A DNA stretch of 64,000 nucleotides from Geobacillus subterraneus (GTDB lineage: Bacteria > Bacillota > Bacilli > Bacillales > Anoxybacillaceae): the NCBI RefSeq assembly GCF_001618685.1, contig NZ_CP014342.1, positions 930,001 to 994,000 on the forward strand. The letters run 5' to 3'. A model generated the notes under the pieces. It was not told where the DNA came from, did no database searches, and was given only the letters and a program-made list of their open reading frames with translations. Positions 53,826 to 62,560 of the stretch are shown in pieces (the first letter of the stretch is position 1; the number at the start of each line of letters is the position of its first letter). The position numbers and the translations under genes were made by a program.

Positions 53826-54818
53826 ATGAGGGAAGAAACCATCATCATCGTCGGCGGCGGACCATGTGGACTGGCGGCGGCGATCGCTTTACAGGATGCC
53901 GGGTTTTCGCCGCTTGTGATCGAAAAAGGAAACATCGTCCATGCGATTTATCGCTTCCCGACGCATCAAACGTTTTTCAGCACGAGCGATCGGCTCGAAA
54001 TCGGCGGTGTGCCGTTTATTACAGAAAATCGGAAGCCGACGAGGAGCCAGGCGCTCGCCTATTACCGCGAAGTCGTCGTCCGTAAACAAGTGCGCGTCAA
54101 TACGTTTGAAGAAGTGAAAACGATCAAGCGGCAACAAGACGGGGCGTTTTTGGTTGAAACGTCAAAAGACACGTATCGTGCCCAATACGTCGTGGTTGCC
54201 ACCGGGTATTACGACCATCCCAACGATATGAACGTGCCGGGGGAAGAGCTGCCGAAAGTGATGCATTATTTTAAAGAAGCGCACCCGTACTTCAACACCG
54301 ACTGCGTTGTCATCGGCGGGAAAAATTCGAGCGTCGACGCGGCGATGGAGCTTGTCAAAGCCGGGGCGCGCGTCACGGTGCTATACCGCGGCGGCGGGTA
54401 TTCAAAAAGCATCAAACCATGGATTTTGCCGGAGTTTGATGCATTGGTGCGCAAAGGCGTCATCCGCATGGAATTTCACGCCCATGTGAAAGAAATTACG
54501 GAAGATGCCGTCGTTTACGAAGTAAACGGGGAAACGAAAACGATCAAAAACGATTTTGTGTTCGCGATGACCGGCTATCATCCTGACCATCGCTTTTTAA
54601 CGAGCATCGGCGTTCACGTTGATCCGGAAAGCGGCCGGCCGCATTATGACCCGGACACGATGGAGACGAATGTGCCAGGGGTGTTTATCGCCGGGGTGAT
54701 CGCCGCTGGCAATGATGCCAATGAAATTTTTATCGAAAACGGCCGTTTTCACGGAGATCATATCGCTGCCTGCATCGCCGAACGCGAGCGGGAAGCATCG
54801 GCCCGGAAGCCGTTGTAA
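53826..54818 (+). CDS. ypdA: YpdA, bacillithiol disulfide reductase
   Basis: 330 residues, FAD/NADPH flavoprotein of the thioredoxin-reductase type without the redox CxxC. FAD motif IIIVGGGPCGLAAAIAL with the lone Cys in GGGPCG typical of YpdA; NADPH motif CVVIGGKNSSVDAAMEL; GVFIAGVIAAGNDANEIFIENGR at the C-terminus. ATG 53826 after GAGGTGAC. Confidence 0.94.
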   Translation: MREETIIIVGGGPCGLAAAIALQDAGFSPLVIEKGNIVHAIYRFPTHQTFFSTSDRLEIGGVPFITENRKPTRSQALAYYREVVVRKQVRVNTFEEVKTIKRQQDGAFLVETSKDTYRAQYVVVATGYYDHPNDMNVPGEELPKVMHYFKEAHPYFNTDCVVIGGKNSSVDAAMELVKAGARVTVLYRGGGYSKSIKPWILPEFDALVRKGVIRMEFHAHVKEITEDAVVYEVNGETKTIKNDFVFAMTGYHPDHRFLTSIGVHVDPESGRPHYDPDTMETNVPGVFIAGVIAAGNDANEIFIENGRFHGDHIAACIAEREREASARKPL

Positions 54819-54885
54819 CCCCCGTCTAGGCGCGGCAAAATCAGATGGGCATCATGTTTGAAATCGAAAAGCGAAGGTGACGGAT

Positions 54886-55857
54886 GTGACGAAACGGAAG
54901 GTAGTGCTGCTGACGACCGGCGGCACGATCGCCAGCAAACGGAATGAACGGTCCGGCCGCTTGAACGCCGGGGCGTTAAGCGGCGAAGAGCTCGCTGCGA
55001 TGTGCCATTTGCCGGAAGAGATCGAAGTCAAAGTTGAGAGCGTGTTCCAGCTGCCGAGCATGCATTTGACGTTCGCGCATTGGATGGAGTTAAAAAAGCG
55101 GATTGAGGCGCATTTTGCCGACCCGTCTGTTGATGGCATCGTCGTCACCCATGGGACCGATGCGCTTGAGGAGACGGCGTACTTTCTTGATTTGACGGTG
55201 AATGACCCGCGCGCAATCGTCGTCACCGGCTCGCAGCGGGCGCCGGCCGATTTAGGAAGCGATGTGTATATCAACATCCGCCATGCCATTTACGCTGCGT
55301 GCGCGGAGCCGTTGCGCGGAGCGGGGACGGTCGTCGTGTTCAACGAGCGCATTTTTGCCGCGAAATACGTGAAAAAAGAGCACGCCTCGAACATTCAAGG
55401 GTTTAATGCGTTTGGCTTCGGCTATTTAGGCATTATTGACAACGATGAAGTGCATGTGTACCAAAAGCCGATCCGGCGTGAATATTACGAACTCGTGCGC
55501 CCGCTTCCGCCCGTCGACATTGTGAAATGTTATTTGGAAGCGGACGGAAAGTTTATTAAAGCGGCCCGTGAAAGCGGCGTTGCCGGCATTGTGCTCGAAG
55601 GAGTCGGCCGCGGACAAGTGGCGCCGAACATGGTCAGTGAAATCGTCAAGGCCATCGAAGCCGGCATAAAAGTCGTCGTGACGACGAGCGCCGAGGAAGG
55701 AGCGGTGTACACGACGTACGATTATTTAGGGAGCGCCTATGATTTGCATAAAAAAGGCGTGATTCTCGGCAGCGACTACGATGCGAAAAAAGCGCGCATC
55801 AAACTCGCCGTCGCCCTTGCTTCCGGCGCGGCCCTCGACGGCTTGTTTGCCTATTAG
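54886..55857 (+). CDS. ansA: L-asparaginase, type I
   Basis: Hydrolyses asparagine to aspartate and ammonia. 323 residues. Catalytic threonines in LLTTGGTIAS and VVTHGTDALEETAYFLDL; SQRAPADLGSDVYINIRHAI. Two GTG starts are in frame (54877, 54886); the second has GAAGGTG at a better distance. Probable stand-alone gene between ypdA and prsW; no signal peptide, so cytoplasmic. Confidence 0.94.
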   Translation: MTKRKVVLLTTGGTIASKRNERSGRLNAGALSGEELAAMCHLPEEIEVKVESVFQLPSMHLTFAHWMELKKRIEAHFADPSVDGIVVTHGTDALEETAYFLDLTVNDPRAIVVTGSQRAPADLGSDVYINIRHAIYAACAEPLRGAGTVVVFNERIFAAKYVKKEHASNIQGFNAFGFGYLGIIDNDEVHVYQKPIRREYYELVRPLPPVDIVKCYLEADGKFIKAARESGVAGIVLEGVGRGQVAPNMVSEIVKAIEAGIKVVVTTSAEEGAVYTTYDYLGSAYDLHKKGVILGSDYDAKKARIKLAVALASGAALDGLFAY

Positions 55858-55943
55858 GCGAGGAGCTGTCCGGCAATTTCTCTTTTTCGCTTCCTAGTTT
55901 CGTGGTACGATAGAGGTAAAACGACAGAGAAACGGGGATCGGT

Positions 55944-56639
55944 ATGTTTTCGCTCATTTCTGCCGGCGTCGCCCCCGGGGTGGCGCTGCTCAGCTATTTT
56001 TACTTAAAGGACGAGTATGAGGCTGAACCGCTGTCCTTTGTGTTGCGCATGTTTTTTTTCGGCGTCCTCCTCGTTTTTCCGATCATGTTCATTCAATACG
56101 TGTTAGCGGAGGAAAACATCATTTCATCGCCGGCGGCTGAAGCGTTCCTATCTGCGGCGCTGCTTGAAGAGTTTGTCAAATGGTTTATCATCTATTTTTT
56201 TGTGTACGACCACGATGAATTTGATGAGCCGTACGACGGCATTGTGTACAGCGCCAGCGTCTCGCTGGGCTTTGCGACGCTCGAAAACATTTTATACTTG
56301 CTGGCCAACGGGGTGGAGACAGCCGTCGCCCGGGCGCTGTTGCCGGTGTCAAGCCATGCGCTGTTTGCCGTCATTATGGGGTTTTATTTCGGCAAGGCGA
56401 AATTTGCCGGCCGAAAGCGCCGCTATTATTTATGGGCGTCGTTTTTGCTGCCGTTTTTTCTCCACGGCATCTATGACTGGATTTTGCTGGCCAACAAGCA
56501 ATGGGGCTATTACATGGGGCCGTTTATGCTCGCTTTATGGTGGGTGGCGCTGCGCAAAGTGAAGCAAGCAAAAGGGTACGCCCGCTGTCAAGTGACGCCG
56601 TCAGCGAAAGCGGTCGTTCGAAAAGTAGAACTTCCTTAA
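55944..56639 (+). CDS. prsW: Membrane protease PrsW
   Basis: 231 residues, about six to seven spans. Conserved motifs: LLEEFVKW (EExxK), [11 protein letters not shown] and two membrane histidines ([32 protein letters not shown]). In B. subtilis PrsW makes the site-1 cut of anti-sigma-W factor RsiW; the substrate here is inferred. ATG 55944. The frame is intact. Confidence 0.93.
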   Translation: MFSLISAGVAPGVALLSYFYLKDEYEAEPLSFVLRMFFFGVLLVFPIMFIQYVLAEENIISSPAAEAFLSAALLEEFVKWFIIYFFVYDHDEFDEPYDGIVYSASVSLGFATLENILYLLANGVETAVARALLPVSSHALFAVIMGFYFGKAKFAGRKRRYYLWASFLLPFFLHGIYDWILLANKQWGYYMGPFMLALWWVALRKVKQAKGYARCQVTPSAKAVVRKVELP

Positions 56640-56678
56640 AAAGGTGCGATTGTGGCTGCTGCAAGGCGTTGAAACGCG

Positions 56679-56729
56679 AAAAGGGGCATCCGAAAGCCGA
56701 ACACGCGGCTTTCCGGACGGCCCTTTTTT
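56679..56729 (+). terminator. Terminator after prsW
   Basis: A long stem of three parts (AAGGG with CCCTT, TCCG with CGGA, AAAGCCG with CGGCTTT) and a run of six T residues. Confidence 0.85.
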
Positions 56730-56804
56730 CTTTTTTCTGCATAAAGAGGGAAAACAGGAGGAAAATAAGGATAAAAACGGCGATGGTCGACGGGAGGTTT
56801 GCAT

Positions 56805-57599
56805 ATGGTAAGGAAACTCATCATGTTCACCTTAATCGGCGCGTGGATATGCCTGCATCCAGCAAGCCATGCTGCCGCCTTTTCCCCGCAAGTGATCCAG
56901 CGGGGGGCGGTTGGGGATGATGTCATTGAACTGCAGGCGCGGCTGCAATATCTCGGTTTTTACAACGGCAAAATTGACGGCGTATTCGGTTGGCGCACGT
57001 ATTGGGCGCTGCGCAATTTCCAATACGAATACGGCCTGCCAGTCGATGGGCTGGCCGGGGCAGAAACGAAGCAAAAGTTAGTGAACGCCTCGAAATACTA
57101 CGAGGAGTTTGTCAAAAGACAAATCCGCCAAGGGAATGATTTCACCCATTACGGCGGCATTCCGCTCAGCCAGCAAGTGAAAAAGCGCGGCGGAGGAGGA
57201 GGGGGAACGGCGAAAACGACGGCGTCGAACGTGCCAAAAGGGTTTTCGCAAAACGATATTCAGCTGATGGCGAACGCAGTGTATGGTGAAGCGCGCGGCG
57301 AACCGTACATCGGACAGGTGGCCGTGGCCGCCGTCATTTTAAACCGGCTCGAACATCCGTCGTTCCCGGATACGGTCGCTGGAGTTATTTTTCAACCGGG
57401 TGCGTTCACCGCGGTCGCTGACGGACAAATTTGGCTGACGCCAAACGAAACAGCGCGAAAGGCGGTGCTTGATGCCATCAACGGCTGGGATCCGAGCGGC
57501 GGGGCCATTTACTATTTCAACCCGGCGACGGCGACGAGCGCTTGGATTTGGAGCCGGCCGCAAATTAAGCGGATCGGGCAGCATATTTTCTGCAAATAA
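56805..57599 (+). CDS. sleB: Spore cortex-lytic enzyme SleB
   Basis: 264 residues: signal peptide (cleavage near SHAAA), N-terminal peptidoglycan-binding domain (VGDDVIELQARLQYLGFYNGKIDGVFGWRTYWALRNFQ), a Gly-rich linker and the C-terminal hydrolase_2 domain (LMANAVYGEARGEPYIGQVAVAAVILNR with the catalytic Glu). A lytic transglycosylase used during germination. ATG 56805 after GGGAGG. Followed 15 bp later by ypeB, which is required for its stability. Confidence 0.96.
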   Translation: MVRKLIMFTLIGAWICLHPASHAAAFSPQVIQRGAVGDDVIELQARLQYLGFYNGKIDGVFGWRTYWALRNFQYEYGLPVDGLAGAETKQKLVNASKYYEEFVKRQIRQGNDFTHYGGIPLSQQVKKRGGGGGGTAKTTASNVPKGFSQNDIQLMANAVYGEARGEPYIGQVAVAAVILNRLEHPSFPDTVAGVIFQPGAFTAVADGQIWLTPNETARKAVLDAINGWDPSGGAIYYFNPATATSAWIWSRPQIKRIGQHIFCK

Positions 57600-57614
57600 A
57601 AGGAGGGAGACGGA

Positions 57615-58958
57615 ATGGTGCGAAACATATTGCTCGCGGCGCTCGCGCTCGCTGTCATCGGCACCGGCTATTGGGGCTACCGCGAGCACTTGGAAAAAAA
57701 CGCGATTTTAATCCAAGCGGAAAACAACTACCAGCGCGCGTTCCACGATTTGGCCTACCAAATCGACTTGCTTCATGACAAGCTCGGCGCCACGCTGGCG
57801 ATGAACTCGCATGCGTCATTGTCGCCGGCGCTGGCTGAAGTGTGGAAAATTGCGTCCGAAGCCCACTCGGACGTCGGACAGCTGCCGCTGTCGCTCTTGC
57901 CGTTTAACAAGACGCAAGAGTTTTTATCGCAAATCGGCGAGTTCAGCTATCGAACGGCGGTGCGCGATTTAGAAGAGGAACCGTTGACAAAGGAAGAGTA
58001 CAAGACGCTGCAGGCGCTGTACAAAAATGCCGGAGCGATTCGCCAAGAGCTGCGCAATGTGCAACATTTAGTGCTTGAAAACAACTTGCGCTGGATGGAT
58101 GTTGAGCTGGCGCTGGCAACGAACGACCAAAAAGGCGACAACATTATTATTGACGGCTTTAAAGCGGTCGAAAAAAATATCGATACGTTCTCGAGTTCGT
58201 CGGAGTTCGGCCCGTCGTTCATCGGCCTTGCCAATGAAGAAAAAGGGTTTGTCCGCGCGCAAGGCCAATCGATTACCAAGGCGGAAGCGAAACGAATTGC
58301 CCGCGATTTCCTCGGTCTAAAGGGGACGGAGGAGATCAAGGTGACGGAAAGCGGCAAAGGAGCGGACGACCGCTTTTACAGTTTGACGATTCACGATCCG
58401 AAAACAAAGGGCGACATTTATATGGACATTACGAAAAAGGGCGGCTACCCGATTTGGGCGCTCAACAGCCGGCCTGTCGGCAAGCCGAAGATCAGCTTGC
58501 ATGAAGCGGCCAGCCGCGGGATGGCATTTTTAAAACGGCATCAATTTACCGGGTTTGAGCTGTACGACAGCACGCAATACGATAATGTCGCCGTGCTTAC
58601 GTTTGTCAAAAGTGAAAACGGCGTTCGCATTTACCCAGAAGCCATCCAAATGAAAGTGGCGCTCGATAACGGCCGTGTCGTCGGTTTTACGGCGCGCGAT
58701 TATTTGTCATCGTCAGTCCCGCGCCCGCTGCCAAAACCGAAACTCACCGTCGAAGCAGCGAAGAAAAAGGTCAATCCGCAGTTGAAAGTAATGGAGCAGC
58801 GTCAGGCCATCATTATGAACGACTTGCAAAAACCGGTGCTTTGTTACGAGTTTTTAGGAACGCTTGGCGACGAGACGTACCAGCTGTTTATTAACGCGTC
58901 GACCGGCCTCGAGGAAAAAGTGGAAAGGCTCGAAAGTGTCGAGCCGAACTACGGGTGA
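57615..58958 (+). CDS. ypeB: Germination protein YpeB
   Basis: 447 residues. N-terminal membrane anchor (about 5-20), a helical N-terminal domain and three PepSY-like repeats towards the C-terminus (such as ITKAEAKRIARDFLGLKGTEEIKV and LTVEAAKKKVNPQLKVME). It localises and stabilises SleB in the spore. ATG 57615 after AAAGGAGGGAG; terminator directly after. Confidence 0.95.
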   Translation: MVRNILLAALALAVIGTGYWGYREHLEKNAILIQAENNYQRAFHDLAYQIDLLHDKLGATLAMNSHASLSPALAEVWKIASEAHSDVGQLPLSLLPFNKTQEFLSQIGEFSYRTAVRDLEEEPLTKEEYKTLQALYKNAGAIRQELRNVQHLVLENNLRWMDVELALATNDQKGDNIIIDGFKAVEKNIDTFSSSSEFGPSFIGLANEEKGFVRAQGQSITKAEAKRIARDFLGLKGTEEIKVTESGKGADDRFYSLTIHDPKTKGDIYMDITKKGGYPIWALNSRPVGKPKISLHEAASRGMAFLKRHQFTGFELYDSTQYDNVAVLTFVKSENGVRIYPEAIQMKVALDNGRVVGFTARDYLSSSVPRPLPKPKLTVEAAKKKVNPQLKVMEQRQAIIMNDLQKPVLCYEFLGTLGDETYQLFINASTGLEEKVERLESVEPNYG

Positions 58959-58962
58959 GAGG

Positions 58963-59003
58963 AAAGGAGGGAAAGCCAAGGATAGGGCTTTTCCTCCTTT
59001 TTC
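58963..59003 (+). terminator. Terminator after ypeB
   Basis: GGAGGGAAAGCC / GGGCTTTTCCTCC with one mismatch, loop of 7, and T run. Confidence 0.88.
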
Positions 59004-59032
59004 ATTCCCACCGGTCTGGAGCGTGGGTTGTA

Positions 59033-59041
59033 TGGTATAAT
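59033..59041 (+). promoter_or_regulatory. Extended -10 promoter of ypfA
   Basis: TGGTATAAT, perfect extended -10, 73 nt before ypfA. Confidence 0.65.
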
Positions 59042-59114
59042 AGCCGTGTGAAACGATACGGGCCAGCGGCAAGCATAGATGATTCGCCAGCTGGCCGAAA
59101 AGGGGAAAAGCAAG

Positions 59115-59700
59115 ATGATGATGAAGATCGGGGATCGGGTTCGCCTCGAGCCGCTCGACGGTTCGACGCGGCAATACCGAAGCAAAACGCTCGCCATCGT
59201 TGACGGGGCGATCCATATTAGTTATCCTGTCGACGAACAGAGCGGAAAAACCGTGTATTTGTTAAACGGCATGCAATTTAAGGCGAGCTTTGTCGGCCAG
59301 GACGGGGGATTATACATGTTTGATACGGAAGTGAAAGGGAAAGTGCGCGACCCGTTGCCGATGGTCGTCTTGGCTTATCCGGGCGACGAAGATGTCATAC
59401 GCATCCAGCGCCGCCGATATGTGCGGGTGAAGGCAAACGTCGATGCGGCTGTCCATCCGCTTGACGGTGGATTCGCTCCGTTTGTGACGATGACGGTCGA
59501 TATGAGCGCCGGCGGAGCTGCGCTTCTCATCCCGCCGGCATGCGCTTCGCTTCTTCACCCCGGCATGGCGGTTGAGCTTTGGCTTGTGCTAACCATGCGC
59601 TCCGGTGAATATTACTATATGAAAACGAAAGCGACGATCGTCCGCATGACTACTGATGAGCGCGGCATTGCGAAAATGTCGGTTGAATTCACCGACCTCC
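59115..59700 (+). pseudogene. ypfA: PilZ-domain c-di-GMP receptor YpfA, 5' part, IS-interrupted
   Basis: Codes for about 195 residues of a YcgR-like N-terminal domain and a PilZ domain; c-di-GMP motifs RIQRRRYVRV (RxxxR) and DMSAGGAAL (D/NxSxxG) are intact. In B. subtilis YpfA (MotI/DgrA) brakes flagellar rotation when c-di-GMP is bound. The host frame ends at 59700 (EFTDL); what follows is IS110 sequence. The predicted hybrid protein would run on to 59996 with a meaningless 99-residue tail. ATG 59115 (three ATGs in tandem). Confidence 0.9.
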
Positions 59701-59898
59701 CTCTAGAAATGTTGATCTATCAAGGCTTTTCGGCCTCTCAGGGGTGTCCAAAAAATATTTTTCGACAAAATCCCTTACATCCTTTTTCAGTTTTGTGGAT
59801 ATCTTACAGACCTAGGGTGCGCTTCGCGGCCACGGCTGGTTATATTTTCCTGCCGCGGGGGGAAGCATATTCGATGCACCCTTTGGATCTCCGCGTCG

Positions 59899-59971
59899 CT
59901 GATGAGGACGAACCCTCCCATGTCTCCGGGCGTCTTCGCGCCAACATTCCCTCGTTCGGTCTCGTCATCAG
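59899..59971 (-). ncRNA. Candidate guide (seek/bridge) RNA hairpin of the IS110 element
   Basis: In the non-coding end downstream of the transposase, CTGATGA pairs with TCATCAG and, inside, GAAC with GTTC, ATGT with ACAT and GGCG with CGCC, forming a 73-nt stem with internal loops. IS1111-group elements carry their guide RNA in this position with a similar length. No promoter has been identified; this is a structural prediction. Confidence 0.45.
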
Positions 59972-60084
59972 GCGGAGGCCGGCCAAGCTCCTTTAGGGAC
60001 TCAAGGTCGAATGGATGAAATCACGCCAGCTTCTCCGGTGTCATCTCGTTGTCCAACGATTCTTCCGTTCGCAGGGGGGAGGCC

Positions 60085-61365
60085 TTAGGCCGCCCGTTGC
60101 ACCTGGGACAAGACGTCCTGTTTCATTCGCTCCGCGTCAAACGCTTGTTTCTTCGTACAAATCGCAAACAGCACATTCAACAGCTTCCGGCACAAGGCGA
60201 CGATGGACTGCTTTCCGGTCAGCGGATTGACGGATCGGGTCGTATAATACTCATGCAGCTCGCGAAACGCCTCGTTATGCCGAATCAGCGGAATCATCGC
60301 CCGAAACAGCACCGAGCGCAACCGTTTCCGTCCCCGTTTGGAGATGTGCTTTTGCCCTTTGCGCTGGCCGGAGGAGTTCTCCTTGAGCGTCAGGCCCGCC
60401 AACTTCACCAATTGGCGCGGGTCCCGATAATGGGCGAAGCTGCCGATCTCCGCCAGCAGATCGATGATCGTGGCGTCTCCCAACCCGTCGACCGTTTTCA
60501 ACCATTGGTACTCCATCGTCGTTTGAACCAATGCCTTCAACTCGGCGTCCAGTGCAGCGATCTCCGCCTCCAATTGGCGGTATCGGCGGACGAGCGCGGC
60601 GATCTCAAACCGGGCCATCGCTGTCCCTTCCGTCACCCCAATCGAGTCCTTCGCGGTGTTGATCAACGCCTGAATTTTGGCCTTCTGCGGGCATTTCATC
60701 CCTTCGCTTTGCCGGTACACCTCAAGAAGCTCCTCCACCGTCCGGCCGGCCATATCAGCCGGAAGCGGCGTCCACTCCAACACCGAAAGCGCCGTTTTCC
60801 CCAAGTCACGAAACACGGTCCAAAACTCTGGAAAATACCGATCCGTCCAGCGGACGATCGCGTTTTTCACCGCCGTCTGTTCCTTGCGGAGCTTCTCTTT
60901 GAGCGTGCTCCCCACGCGCAAATCGGCTTCAATCTCGTGCAGCAGCCGGGGAACGAGGAATCGTCCGTCTTTTGCCAGTCTGGCAATGACCAGGGCGTCT
61001 TTGGCGTCGTGTTTCGTCGGCAGGTTGTCATCAAGTTCTTTCGACCGGCACACATGCGCCGGGTTGACCATGACCAACGGGATCCCGTGCTCCTCGAGGA
61101 AGTAGGCCAGGTTCAACCAGTAGTGCCCGGTCGGCTCCACGGCGACGATCACCTCTGACTTCCCGAACGCTTGCATCGCCCCCTGAATCGCTTTATACAG
61201 CTGTTGAAACCCCTCTTTCGACTGGAAGATCGGGAACGATTTGCGAAGCACGCGCCCCCGGTCATCCACGAAGCAGGCGTAGTGGGTTCGTTTCGCGATA
61301 TCAATACCCACGACAAGCGTTTGTTCGGTTACTTGATCAATTTTATAGTTTTGTGTACAATTCAT
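60085..61365 (-). CDS. IS110-family transposase (DEDD recombinase)
   Basis: 426 residues from the ATG at 61365, with AAGGAGG 8 nt upstream; the longer frame to 61497 crosses the IS end. N-terminal RuvC-like DEDD domain: VVGIDIAKRTHYA, VAVEPTGHYW, TKHDAKDALVIARLAK. A coiled-coil middle and the C-terminal Tnp domain with GLGDATIIDLLAEIG, LAGLTLKENSSGQRKGQKHISKRG containing the catalytic Ser. The frame is intact, so the element may be active. Confidence 0.93.
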   Translation of the reverse strand: MNCTQNYKIDQVTEQTLVVGIDIAKRTHYACFVDDRGRVLRKSFPIFQSKEGFQQLYKAIQGAMQAFGKSEVIVAVEPTGHYWLNLAYFLEEHGIPLVMVNPAHVCRSKELDDNLPTKHDAKDALVIARLAKDGRFLVPRLLHEIEADLRVGSTLKEKLRKEQTAVKNAIVRWTDRYFPEFWTVFRDLGKTALSVLEWTPLPADMAGRTVEELLEVYRQSEGMKCPQKAKIQALINTAKDSIGVTEGTAMARFEIAALVRRYRQLEAEIAALDAELKALVQTTMEYQWLKTVDGLGDATIIDLLAEIGSFAHYRDPRQLVKLAGLTLKENSSGQRKGQKHISKRGRKRLRSVLFRAMIPLIRHNEAFRELHEYYTTRSVNPLTGKQSIVALCRKLLNVLFAICTKKQAFDAERMKQDVLSQVQRAA

Positions 61366-61372
61366 CTGAAGT

Positions 61373-61432
61373 CCTCCTTGGTATGGTGAGTGATGTGGTT
61401 GATACCCCTGCATCATACCAAGAGGGCTTTTT
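61373..61432. other. Hairpin covering the transposase ribosome site; terminator on + strand
   Basis: CCTCCTTGGTATG (61373-61385) pairs with CATACCAAGAGG (61414-61425, one bulge). On the minus strand it hides the AAGGAGG of the transposase; on the plus strand it is followed by seven T residues and should stop transcripts from ypfA. Confidence 0.75.
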
Positions 61433-61472
61433 TTGATCAAGTCCCCGGAAAAGCTCCTAACGGGAATGCTCC

Positions 61473-61558
61473 TTCCCCAAGACCGCGCCCGGCTCATCCG
61501 CTACAGTTTCGAGCGGCAGCTTGACGAAAAGAAAAGGGAAAACGAAGAGAATAAATGA
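61473..61558 (+). pseudogene. ypfA: YpfA, 3' part after the IS110 insertion
   Basis: Codes for the last 27 residues in the original frame (LPQDRARLIRYSFERQLDEK... to NK, stop TGA 61556-61558), matching the basic C-terminus of the B. subtilis protein. It has no start of its own. Confidence 0.85.
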
Positions 61559-61610
61559 GCGGGGCGTGTGGAATACTGCTAGAAAAAACGGAAGGCAGGA
61601 TGTTTGTGCC

Positions 61611-61790
61611 ATGAAGCGGATCGAGCAGCTGTTATGGAAGCTCGTTGTGATCCAAGCGATTTGTTTGCTGATCGCTCAATGGCTCGTGTTGTATACGCCG
61701 GTGGCGTTTTATATCGGCAAAGTGTACGAGTATGAAGGGGTAGCCAAGCCGGAAAAAACAGAAACGATTGAGACGGCCGTCGACCGTTGA
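61611..61790 (+). CDS. ypfB: Small membrane protein YpfB (DUF5359-like)
   Basis: 59 residues. One hydrophobic span (about 9-30) and the conserved LLIAQWLVLYTPVAFYIGKVYEYEGV stretch as in B. subtilis YpfB, which has the same neighbours. Function unknown. ATG 61611 follows GGCAGGA by about 10 nt; the longer open frame overlaps ypfA and is not needed. Confidence 0.82.
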   Translation: MKRIEQLLWKLVVIQAICLLIAQWLVLYTPVAFYIGKVYEYEGVAKPEKTETIETAVDR

Positions 61791-61799
61791 CGGCAAATA

Positions 61800-61808
61800 T
61801 GGTACAAT
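61800..61808 (+). promoter_or_regulatory. Extended -10 promoter before cmk
   Basis: TGGTACAAT, 78 nt before cmk, followed by a small terminator-like hairpin at 61821-61845. Confidence 0.55.
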
Positions 61809-61820
61809 GAACATGAGAAC

Positions 61821-61845
61821 ATGCAGGGTTTTCCTGCATTTTTCT
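61821..61845 (+). terminator. Terminator-like hairpin upstream of cmk
   Basis: ATGCAGG / CCTGCAT, 5-nt loop and a T run. It lies between the promoter and cmk, so it may attenuate cmk or end ypfB transcripts. Confidence 0.75.
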
Positions 61846-61885
61846 TTGTGCAGCCATTACATGATTCGATGAAGCAGGAGGAGTT

Positions 61886-62560
61886 ATGGAACGACGAATT
61901 AACATCGCGATCGATGGACCTGCGGCAGCAGGGAAAAGCACGGTCGCCAAACTCATTGCCAACCGCCTTTCGTATGTATACATCGATACCGGTGCGATGT
62001 ACCGCGCGTTAACGCACCGGGCGCTTCAATGCGGCGTCGACATCCATGATGAACAGGCGCTGTTGTCATTGCTCCGTGATACATCGATTGAACTGAAGCC
62101 GTCGCCGCACGGGCAATTGGTGTTTGTCAACGGCGAGGACGTCACCGATATCATTCGCGGAGAGGCGGTGACAAATGCGGTATCGTTCGTCGCGAAACAC
62201 CCGCTTGTGCGCGCGGAGATGGTCGCCCGCCAGCGCGCCCTGGCCGAAGGGGGAGGCGTTGTAATGGACGGGCGCGATATCGGGACGAACGTGCTTCCGA
62301 ATGCCGAGGTGAAAATTTTCTTAAAAGCCTCGGTCGAGGAGCGGGCGCGGCGTCGGCACGAAGAAAATATCGCCCGCGGCTTTCCATCTGACCTCGAAAA
62401 GCTGAAAGAAGAGATCGCCCGCCGCGACCGGATCGATTCAGAGCGGGAAACGGCGCCGCTTCGCAAGGCGCCGGACGCGGTGGAAATTGACACGACGTCG
62501 CTGACGGTCGAGGAAGTGGCGGCGCGCATTATGGAAATTGTCAACGAAAGGATTGGATGA
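61886..62560 (+). CDS. cmk: Cytidylate kinase
   Basis: Phosphorylates CMP and dCMP. 224 residues with P-loop [47 protein letters not shown] and the lid/RRHEE region. ATG 61886 after GCAGGAGG. Overlaps plsC by 4 bp (ATGA). Order cmk-plsC-rpsA-like is common in Bacillaceae. Confidence 0.96.
   Translation: MERRINIAIDGPAAAGKSTVAKLIANRLSYVYIDTGAMYRALTHRALQCGVDIHDEQALLSLLRDTSIELKPSPHGQLVFVNGEDVTDIIRGEAVTNAVSFVAKHPLVRAEMVARQRALAEGGGVVMDGRDIGTNVLPNAEVKIFLKASVEERARRRHEENIARGFPSDLEKLKEEIARRDRIDSERETAPLRKAPDAVEIDTTSLTVEEVAARIMEIVNERIG

Larger units (their letters stand above)
59701..61472 (-). mobile_element. Complete IS110-family (IS1111-like) insertion sequence
   Basis: 1772 bp inserted in ypfA. Joining 59700 to 61473 restores a frame aligning without gaps to B. 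subtilis YpfA; CTCC stands at both junctions (59697-59700 and 61469-61472). Subterminal inverted repeats, GGCTTTTCGG (59724-59733) and CCGGAAAAGC (61445-61454), lie about 20 bp inside each end, as in the IS1111 group. One transposase on the minus strand; long non-coding end of 384 bp at the left, short end of 107 bp at the right. Confidence 0.88.

Noticed and set aside
56740-56804. Sigma-G promoter for sleB-ypeB
   Set aside because: GCATA is present, but the -10 reads AAAATAA rather than a CATnnTA-type sequence at the expected distance.
59701-59996. C-terminal 99 residues of the long ypfA reading frame
   Set aside because: They are translated from the IS110 non-coding end; the real C-terminus lies after the element at 61473.
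60049-61158. Long open frame on the + strand opposite the IS110 transposase
   Set aside because: It is a shadow of the GC-rich transposase gene; it has no ribosome site and its product is a low-complexity Arg/His/Gln-rich sequence.
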